From Chinchilla lanigera (Eukaryota > Chordata > Mammalia > Rodentia > Chinchillidae): a stretch of 64,000 nt of DNA. The notes under the pieces were generated by a model, which saw only the letters and a program-made list of their open reading frames with translations, was not told the origin of the DNA and ran no database searches. Both the position numbers and the translations under genes were made by a program. Each line of letters begins with the position of its first letter. Position 1 is the stretch's first letter. The stretch is from NCBI RefSeq assembly GCF_000276665.1, contig NW_004955470.1:3824764-3888763 (forward strand). Direction: 5' to 3'. Positions 57,201-64,000 of this stretch are shown here, piece by piece.

Positions 57201-60200
57201 GGTCTCAGAATGGGTGGGAAAGTCAGTCCGGAAGATGTGACGATAGAGGCAAGCGGTGAGATGATTGAAGGGAGGGACCAGAGCCAAGAAGTAGGAAGCT
57301 TTTTGGAAAAGAAGGCAGCAGATTCTTCCTGAAAAGAACACCCCACTGCTGGCATTGTGATTTTAGACTTCTGACCTCCAGACCTCCAGAGAGAGTACAT
57401 GTGTGTAGTTTCAAACTGCTAATCTTGTGATTAGCTGGCAGTGGTAGAAAACTAATTCCATCTCTGCTTCATTCTCTTTACTGTGCTTGTTTGTTGTGTT
57501 TTGCTTGTTAACAGTTGCATTCTTGGTCTCTGTCTCCTCCTTTTTACAGCAAAGTCCTTGGAAACCTTTTCTGCATTTACAGCCTCCAGTTTCTCTCCTC
57601 CCGTCCTCCTCAATCCACTCCAGTTTGGCTTTCTCCCCTGCTGTGTCGGGAACACCGCTCATGTCATCTCTAGTCACCTAGGTCGCGGCTGCACACTCAG
57701 TTCTCAGTCCTTATCTGATTTGATCTGTCAGCTGCAGGTGACAGTTAATTACTCCTGCCTTACCCGCAGCAGTTTCATCACCTGCTCCCCACCCCCATGG
57801 AACCCGAGGCCTTGCTCTGAACTACAACCTCAGCCCCCTTTTTAATTAGTTGATTAATTTATCTTGAGATGGTCTCACTAAATTAGTCACCCACTCAGGG
57901 GGCCCCAGGGAGATTTTCGCAGGTGAGATCCCAAGGTTAAAGCATACATGTGTGCAAGACATCAGCAACAGCAGGCAGCATGGAGCAGAGCAGATAGCCA
58001 GAGCGAGAGCTGCCCGCATCTTGATTGTATAATTCTTATACAGGTTGTTATCTCATATTTACGTTCTTATGTAATGCTATAACCGGCGCATGCGTGTTTA
58101 CCTGTGCTAAGTCATGGTTACATAACTGTATCCCGCTGTGCACCTGCACTAGACAAGGGGGGTTATGTCCACAGGTGTTCTTAGATGCCCCTGAGCTTTG
58201 AAGCGATCTGAGTGGTTCCCCACAGTCACCAAGTTGTTCAGACTGGGCTTAAATTTAGAACTTTCTGCCTCAGTCCCCCAGTGCTGTGATTACAGGTGTG
58301 CACCACCACGCGTGGCCCACTGGGGTTTAGAATGCCACGTCCTCCTGGTTTTCTCCCACCTTCCTCATCTCTTTTGCTCTTTCTGCTTTCTTCCTGCTGG
58401 TTCCACTTTGAAAGTGTCGCTGGATTGCCTTCAGCTTCCACACTCTTTGTCTTTACTTGGGAGCTCACCCAGTGTTAGGGTTTTAAATATGCCTTGTGCA
58501 GTCGCTCCTGAACTTGTTATCTAGCTTGACTCCCCTGAGTTCTAGAATTAAATCCCCTTATCCTTCAATTAGGAAGCATTCCAGGCCTAGAGCCTCTGCG
58601 CCCCGCAGATGTGCTCCTCCTAGGGCCTCCCGTCTCAGCCCCTGGCAGTTCCTTCCTTAGGTGGGGGGTGACCCTGGAGCTAGCCCCATCTTCATGCTGC
58701 ACATCTGACACAGCAGGAAGTCATGCTGTTCTGTCTGGAGACCGTGTGGGTCTGGACATTTCTTCCTTCCTGCATGGTAGCTTTGGTCCAAATCACCATC
58801 ATCTGCTGTCCTAGTTACTGGCAGTCACCTTCCTGCTCGTCTGTTCGTGTCCCCTTTGCAGGCTGTTCTCAGCACAACGGCACAGCACCCTCTGAAAGCA
58901 TGAGTTAGGTTGCTTTATTCCTCTCCCGTCAGCGTCCAGTCATTCCCTTCCCGCTCTGAGTGGGAGGCGGACTCTGCACCCGCTCACGTGTGAGCCTCCT
59001 TTGCCCCACGCTTGTCCTCCCGTGTCCTGACTGGTGTTCCTGCTCCACCCAGCCTTGCAGTCCCTGTGCTGACACATCACCTCTTGATGTGCCCCCACAC
59101 GTGCTGGCGTGTTCCCCCTTTGCACTCACTGTGCCCTCTGCTTCCGGTGGGTCCCCTGGGTATCTGATGCTCCCTTTCTGGTGAGCCCTTCCTGACCACT
59201 GTGCTTAAGATGACCGCCCCCTGCATTCCCCAGCCTCCTGAGCCCCTTCCACTGTTCTTTTCTCCCTAATGTTTATGTCCATCTCACATGCCATACATTT
59301 TCTAACTTCTTATGAAAATGTTCAAATATACAGGAAAATGGAGAGACCAAGACATAAACAGCCCATACGCATATCCAGTAGTCATTAACATTTTGCCATC
59401 TTTTTCACCAAAGCAATTGAAAGTAAGTTGCACACATCCTTCACCCCTAAATTGTTTCTCATGCGTCTCCTGACAGTAAGGACCTTCTTCATAGTGACAG
59501 TATGACCATCACACCCGAGACAGTAAAGATCAATTCCTTAATGTTACCTGGTGTCTAGACTATGTTGCAAAATTTCTTAATTACCTTAAAATATCACTTA
59601 CAGTTGATTTTTTTTTAAACAAGGACTGGCTAAAAGCACATAATATGTTTTTCATTTATAAGACTTTGTTTTCCTTTAACCCAGAAGATTCTGCTATGTA
59701 CATGCACGTGTGTGTATGTGTGGTTGTGTATATGCATGTATGTGTATGTAGTGCTGGGGATGGAACACACGGCCTTGCCATGCTAGGCAAAAAGAGCTCT
59801 AGTACCGAACTAGATCTCCAACCCTTTGAAAAATGTTTTTCTTTTGAATCTGGTCTCTCTAAGTTGGCTAGGCTGGTCTTGAAGTTGCAGTCCTCCTCCG
59901 ACAACATCCACACTGACTTTTTGAGAGAGCCTGAGCCAGCTGTCTTATGTTATAGTCCCCATTTTACTTTTATTTTGAGACAGGGTCTCACTGTGTAGTG
60001 CAGGCTGGCCTTGAACTTGTTTATGTAGCCCAGGCTGGCCTCAAACTCTGTTTGAGTCCTCCTACCTCAGCCTCCCGAGTGCTGGGATTACAAGTGTGCA
60101 CCACCATACCTGACCCCCATTCTAAATTTGTCTAGATCTCTCTTTATGATATTATTCAACTTGTTCTTCTACTCCTTGTATTCTTCCCAAGTTGGAAGTT

Positions 60201-63200
60201 AGAGCTAAAGTGTTGGTTAAATTTAGGTTAAGTACGTTTGGCCAAAATATTTCCTGGACAGGGCTATGAATTTCATATTGTATCACACTGGGAGATGAGT
60301 AAGCTTCAGGGTGTTTCAATTTTAGTGAGGCTGCTTTTGGCTACTTGGTTAGTGTGGTGGCTGCTAGATCTTCCACTGTAGAAGACCTTTTTTTCCTTCT
60401 CAATTAGCAAGTAATCTGTGGGTGGTTCTTTGGAACATTCTTTTTTTTTTTTTTTTTGCATCTTCACAGTGTTTATTCTGTGTTTCTCTGCCAAGACACA
60501 GGAGAGCTGGGGTTAGAACCCAGCCTGACTGACACTAGCAAACTTCACCCTTACTCAGCACCTATATCTTCCTTGCCTGGAATTGTGGGTAATGGGGGTC
60601 TGTGTCCTGTTGACGTATGAGCTCAGCAGAGGCAACAACTTTGCTGCCACAGCCTACACTTCCTCCTGTGGTGCTGGAGGTGGGAACCAGGGCCTCACAC
60701 ATGGTAGGTGGGTGCTGTACCCCTAGGCTACACCCCCAGTCCTGTCTTATGCTTCTTTATTTTTTATTTTTTTGTCTTTTTGAGAGAGGGTCTCACTATG
60801 CAGTTCAGGCTGGCCTTGGGCTCACTTTGTATCCCAAGTGCCGGGATTACAGGTGTGCGACACCATGCCTGGCTTATCCTTTACAATGCTTGGATTCATA
60901 ATAGTTGATATTTGTTCTGTCACTGCCCTTCTCCCCTCAAAAAACATGAACTCTAGAGGTTTTACCATTGGGTGTGAGAGTTGAGGGTCCTGGGGGACTG
61001 TGCAGTGAGCCTCCAGCCTGAGATACCTCCAAGTCCTCTTAGAAACAGGAAATGTTCTGTTGAAGGTTTCTGGAGCACATGTTTTGTTCTATCACTGCCA
61101 GCCACAATGAGCAAGTCGTCTTCAGAGAGCCGTGGACACCCCCATGGCGCCAGCTCCCCTTCGGAACGGATGTTCTCGGCACCCTTGCCCCGGAAGGCCC
61201 CTCTGAATACCCCTGGCACCCCGGTCCTTGAGGACTTTCCCCAGAATGATGATGAGAAGGAGCGGTTACAGCGGAGGCGCTCCAGGGTCTTCGACCTGCA
61301 GTTCAGCACGGACTCACCTCACCTCCTAGCCTCCCCCTCCAGCAGGTGACTGGGCTTTGGGGCTGCTCTCTTCCGGGTGGCCACCTTGAGTGGGCTGCAC
61401 GGGGCTGGGCATTTCCACAGTGCCTTGTGGATTTTGGGTCTGGGTTTTAAAAAGGTACATATCGTGGGTCATTGTTAAGCTTTTTGATGTTGTTATCCAT
61501 TTAGGAGTGTTGATGTTTCAGCTACAATTCCCAAGTTTACAAACACACAGATTACAGAGCATTACTCCACCTGTATCAAGCTGTCCACTGAAAATGTGAG
61601 TATTTGCTGGGTTGTCACTGCAGATTTTGCATCTTGATCGTGAGGAAACCTAGCTTTCTTGCTTTTTATTTTTTTAAATTTTTTGTCTTTTTGAGGCAGG
61701 TTTTCACTATGCAGTTCAGACTGGCCTTGAACTCACTTTGTAGCCCAGGCTGGCCTCAAACTCGTAGCAATCCTCCTGCCTCAGCCTCCCAAGTGCTGGG
61801 ATTGGGCTGGGGATGTAGCTCAGCAGCACAGTGCCTGCCTGGCAAGTATAAGGCTCTGAGTTCAATTCCCGGCACCAAAAAAAAAAAAAGAACCAAGTGC
61901 TAGGATTACCGGCATGCATCACCAGCCCCGGTCTGGCTTTCTTGAATCTGTGGAAAATGTGTGAAAATTATTGTATTCTCCAGTGTTGCTTCCTGGTGCT
62001 GGTGTCCTTCAGGATGGGTCTGACCTTCGGTGCTCCTCTGTGCAGGTGGCCTGCTGCCTGCCGTGTGTCTAGAGAAGAGTGTGGCCCGGGGTTCGTGTGT
62101 GTTCTGGACCAGCCTGAGTGGAGCCCTGTCTCCTGTCTCTGCCATTTAGAAGCTGTGTGACTGATAAGTCAGCAGTTGTTCTGTGCACCCCACCCCCACC
62201 CCTTTGGTGTTTTAAAACAGGGTCTTGCTGTGTAGTTCAGACTGGCCTTGAACTCACTATGTAGCCCAGGCTGCCCTCACTCAAGGCCATCCTCCTGCTT
62301 CCGCCTCCTGATGTTGGGTTATAGATGTATACCATGAACACCCACATTCCCCCTCTTAAGTGAGAATGAGGGCAGTGCCTGCCCTGTAGAGCTTTTCTGT
62401 GCATGATTCTTAACTTGAGGAGGAGGAGGTTGGTGTACATGTGGTTGTGTTGTCAGGTGTTCATGAAAACTGAGATCGGGGCAGGAAGTGAACAGCCTGT
62501 ATAAAAACTTCATTTCCTCTATTCAGAGAAGTGGTATTCACATGACCTGAGGCTCTGAATAATAAACCTTGCTGCAATTTTCTGTTTCCAGAAAATCACT
62601 ACCAAGAATGCTTTCGGCTTGCACTTGATTGATTTTATGTCAGAGATCCTTAAACAGAAGGACACCGAACCAACCAACTTTAAAGTAAGAAGGATGTGTA
62701 CTTCCTTTTATATCTGATTAATGTTACTTCTGAATTCAGCAAAGACTTGAGAACCTTCCAGATGAGACATTATAGTAGCTACTTTGTTTCCTCAGTGGAT
62801 GAATCGCAGAGATGACAGATGTTGTGTTTACTCCCCACTGGTCTCTGTCATTTTTCTTGGGACATTTAATGTTTCATGAAACTTGCTAGTTTTGCCTATT
62901 GCAAAGTGCTTTCCTCTGCCTCTTCATGAATTTAGATCTGCTGGTTTGACTAGGTAGCTGCTGGTACCCTGGACGCCAGCACCAAAATCTATGCTGTGCG
63001 TGTAGATGTCGTCCATGCTGATGCGTACAGAGTCCTGGGAGGGCTTGGCAAAGACGCCCCATCTCTGGAAGAAGCGGAGGACCCTGGTGCAGGTGTGTGT
63101 GCTGGGATCCAGATTTAAGGCTTCTTTAGGGTGAATTATGCGGGTGATATATTGGAGTGAAGTCACAAGAAATCAGTTATTTTATGGAAGATACAGGCAC

Positions 63201-63835
63201 TTGCACAATTATTTGTCAGTATCTCTTCTCAGTGCTATTTCTTATAGACCTTTGGTGTTGCTCCTCTGTAAGGTGATCTAGTTTGGCAACACAAGTTATT
63301 TTTCTTTGAAAAAGACTACCTTATAAAAGCATTTAGATTTTGTTTAGGTGGGCTGGGCATGGTGGTACATGTCTCTAATCCCAGCACTCAGGAGGCTGAG
63401 GCAGGAGGATCCTTGCGAGTTCGAGACCAGCCTGGGCTACAAAGTAAGCACAAGGCCAGCCTGAACTGCACAGCGAGACCTTGTCTCAAAAAGACCAAAA
63501 AATAAATAAATAAGTAAAAAATAAAAGCCAATTACTTACTCTAGTAACTCAGTTTTCCCATAAGCTGAGGATTAGGGAGGGCTTGTTGCTTTGAATGAGT
63601 TTCATTTGTTTAAATTATGACCACTCTTGAGGGTTTTGAGGAACTTGAATTAGTCCAGTAACATGCTTCAAAGCAGTCCCTGTAGTACACAGTCTCATTC
63701 CTTCTTTTAGATGGAAGCGCTGCTGAACCAGGAACAACCAAAAAGGCTCCAAAGCCAAAGAAGAAGCATTCCTACAAAACCATTGAGCAGAATATAAACA
63801 ACCTCAATGTCTCCGAAGCAGACCGAAAGTGTGAG
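54201..63835 (+). CDS. NCAPH: NCAPH, condensin I complex subunit H (partial, exons 1-6)
   Basis: NCAPH (CAP-H/Barren) is the kleisin of condensin I. It bridges the SMC2 and SMC4 heads and binds the HEAT subunits NCAPD2 and NCAPG during mitotic chromosome compaction. Exons: 54201-54219, 61102-61345, 61505-61595, 62592-62684, 62954-63092, 63711-63835. All junctions are GT-AG and phases agree, giving the first 237 codons of a protein of about 741 aa in human. The N-terminal kleisin helical domain that contacts the SMC2 neck is visible in exons 3-4 ([36 protein letters not shown]). The gene continues beyond 64000. Intron 1 is about 6.9 kb and rich in SINEs. No disruption is seen. Confidence 0.97.
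54413..54446 (+). repeat. (GCGGCT)n microsatellite in NCAPH intron 1
   Basis: Four perfect GCGGCT units followed by GCGCGGCTGCC, about 200 bases downstream of exon 1, still in GC-rich promoter sequence. An inverted-CCAAT-free GCCAATCAGG (NF-Y-type) lies just before it, at 54400-54409. Confidence 0.9.
54555..54960 (+). repeat. Ancient L2/MIR-like fragment
   Basis: TTCATTCAAAAATACTGAGCG, CTCTGGGAGCCTACTGTG, CAATTCATGAAACAG and GGAAGTGGATCCAGGAAGT follow the general L2-type 3' pattern. Boundaries are vague. Confidence 0.45.
54961..55370. other. NCAPH intron 1 stretch, nothing recognised
   Basis: About 400 bases with no repeat or exon I can name. Confidence 0.5.
55378..55768 (-). repeat. Two ID-like SINE copies
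   Basis: A degraded reverse ID at 55378-55440 and a clearer one at 55655-55765 (GTACTGGGAATTGAACCCATGG ... GCTACATCCGTAG). Confidence 0.65.
55775..56078 (-). repeat. B1-like SINE inside another B1-like SINE
   Basis: Outer reverse B1 (55775-55827 and 56005-56075) is split by an inner reverse B1 (55828-56004). The break is flanked by CCAACTTGAT (55818-55827) and CCAGCTTGAT (56005-56014). Confidence 0.82.
56126..56232 (-). repeat. Truncated B1-like SINE
   Basis: T-run, GAGACAATGTCTTGTGATGC ... GCAATCCTCGCCTCAGCC. Confidence 0.75.
56732..56900 (+). repeat. B1-dID composite SINE
   Basis: AGCCAGAGATGATGGTGCACAGC ... CTGTCTCAAAATAAAAAGTGGCTGGGGTTGTAG ... AACCCCCAGTCC. Confidence 0.8.
57074..57455 (+). 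mobile_element. MLT1/MaLR-like LTR fragment
   Basis: GTGGTAGGCTGAATAACATCCCC, AAAGGGACTTTGCAGATGTGATG, GGGTCTTGAGATGAGGAGAT and TTTTAGACTTCTGACCTCCAGA, ending GGTAGAAAACTAATTC. These are the word order of an old mammalian MaLR-type LTR. Non-coding. Confidence 0.55.
57850..58316 (-). repeat. B1-like SINE interrupted by a 332-bp insertion
   Basis: The reverse B1 left end is 57861-57891 (TCTTGAGATGGTCTCACTAAATT). It resumes at 58224 and ends GATTACAGGTGTGCACCACC near 58308. AGTCACC is duplicated at 57885-57891 and 58224-58230. Confidence 0.78.
57892..58223 (-). mobile_element. Unidentified 332-bp insertion, LTR-like
   Basis: On the minus strand it starts next to GGTGAC as TGTGGGGAACCACTC and contains GCATGCGCCGG and TATAAGAATTATAC (TATA-like). 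It ends CCCCTGAGTG before a second GGTGAC. A 6-7-bp duplication and GCATGCGCC are reminiscent of class II (ERVK/IAP-like) LTRs, but the 3' end is not CA. No coding sequence. Confidence 0.45.
58320..59300. other. NCAPH intron 1 stretch, nothing recognised
   Basis: About 1 kb of moderately GC-rich unique-looking sequence without SINEs, exons or named repeats. Confidence 0.5.
59310..59590 (+). repeat. Ancient interspersed repeat (possibly L1M-type 3' end)
   Basis: TGAAAATGTTCAAATATACAG, CATTAACATTTTGCCATC, CACCCCTAAATTGTTTC and CAATTCCTTAATGTTACC match the wording of a widespread old mammalian repeat. I am not certain of its family. Confidence 0.45.
59697..59825 (-). repeat. (TG)n-rich tract and ID-like SINE
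   Basis: A TGTGTATG-rich tract at about 59697-59748 runs into a reverse ID fragment (GTGCTGGGGATGGAACACACGG ... CTAGATCTCCAACCC). Confidence 0.7.
59965..60115 (-). repeat. B1-like SINE
   Basis: TTTTATTTTGAGACAGGGTCTC ... GTGTGCACCACCATACC. A second, shorter reverse B1 remnant lies at about 59835-59900. Confidence 0.8.
60660..60876 (-). repeat. ID-like SINE and truncated B1-like SINE
   Basis: Reverse ID 60665-60745 (GGTGCTGGAGGTGGGAACC). Reverse B1 60760-60875 (TTTTTTGTCTTTTTGAGAGAGG) with its middle deleted. Confidence 0.75.
61102..61345 (+). CDS. NCAPH: NCAPH exon 2
   Basis: The acceptor ACTGCCAG is followed by CC ACA ATG AGC, completing an Ala codon with the G from exon 1. The exon encodes a serine/proline-rich N-terminal tail ([27 protein letters not shown]) and the basic [14 protein letters not shown] segment. 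SP and TP dipeptides are candidate mitotic phosphorylation sites; this is inferred from motif only. The donor is AGCAG|GTGACT. Confidence 0.95.
61668..61925 (-). repeat. B1-like SINE split by a forward ID-like SINE
   Basis: A reverse B1 is broken by a forward ID at 61804-61892 (GGGCTGGGGATGTAGCTCAG). CCAAGTGCTGGGATT (61789-61803) and CCAAGTGCTAGGATT (61893-61907) are the target duplication. Lies in NCAPH intron 3. Confidence 0.9.
62205..62345 (-). repeat. B1-like SINE, diverged
   Basis: AAAACAGGGTCTTGCTGTGTAG ... CTCCTGCTTCCGCCTCCTG in NCAPH intron 3. Confidence 0.7.
62954..63835 (+). CDS. NCAPH: NCAPH exons 5-6
   Basis: Exon 5 (62954-63092) encodes [18 protein letters not shown] and [13 protein letters not shown]. 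Exon 6 (63711-63835) encodes a lysine-rich linker ([10 protein letters not shown]) followed by the conserved [19 protein letters not shown], and ends at the donor GAG|GTGAGG. The linker spanning the exon 5/6 boundary differs in sequence from human as I recall it, while the flanks are conserved. The downstream intron runs to the window edge and holds no feature I recognise. Confidence 0.94.
63352..63512 (+). repeat. B1-like SINE
   Basis: GGCTGGGCATGGTGGTACATG ... TCTCAAAAAGACCAAAAAATAAATAAATAAG, full-length forward copy in NCAPH intron 5. Confidence 0.85.
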
Positions 63836-64000
63836 GTGAGGCAGTCTCCCCACAGCGTGGGCTCTTACTCACTCAGAACCTCGGGCTGGGACTGGCAGGG
63901 CTAAGCCTGCCTACTGGTCTGGGCTCGCTGAAGCCTCAGGCAGTAAAATATTTAGCTGGTATCTGCATCATCCCGAGCTTCATAATGAGGTCTGAAGGTG

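Overview
This is a window of nuclear DNA from a mammal, almost certainly a rodent. Genes are split into short exons with canonical GT/AG junctions, two of the three best-defined promoters sit in GC-rich CpG-dense sequence, and the intergenic space and introns are packed with SINEs. Two SINE types dominate: a 7SL-derived B1-like element with an internally repeated right part, and a tRNA-derived ID-like element. B1-dID composites also occur. This mix points to a non-murid rodent (squirrel, beaver or kangaroo-rat relatives are candidates). I cannot fix the species; a castorimorph is only a guess.

Four genes are recognisable, in the order and orientation known from human 2q11.2. (1) CIAO1, plus strand, only its last two coding exons (387-474 and 1619-1859) and 3' UTR. 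(2) SNRNP200 (Brr2), minus strand, complete: 45 coding exons from the ATG at 31176 to the stop at 4517. The exons sum to exactly 2136 codons, the human length. (3) ITPRIPL1, plus strand: a CpG-island promoter and 5' leader exon ending at 45770, then one coding exon with a 546-codon ORF (46786-48426). (4) NCAPH (condensin I kleisin), plus strand, exons 1-6 (54201-63835), running off the right edge.

Layout: 1-4.2 kb holds the CIAO1 3' end, convergent with SNRNP200; 4.2-31.4 kb is SNRNP200; 31.4-45.1 kb is a gene-poor repeat field with SINEs, an L1 fragment and several LTR-like insertions; 45.1-48.5 kb is ITPRIPL1; 48.5-53.8 kb is intergenic with MIR, L2 and a 92-bp tandem array; 53.8-64 kb is the start of NCAPH.

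The genes are not one pathway. CIAO1 acts in cytosolic iron-sulfur assembly, SNRNP200 unwinds U4/U6 in the spliceosome, ITPRIPL1 is a membrane protein of the ITPRIP/Mab-21 group, and NCAPH closes the condensin I ring. I found no operon-like, CRISPR-like or otherwise new system. The best leads are local: a 48-bp minisatellite abutting an SNRNP200 3' splice site, nested retroelement insertions readable from target-site duplications, an ID-B1 composite flanked by one long duplication, three uORFs in the ITPRIPL1 leader, and a cell-cycle-type motif cluster at NCAPH.
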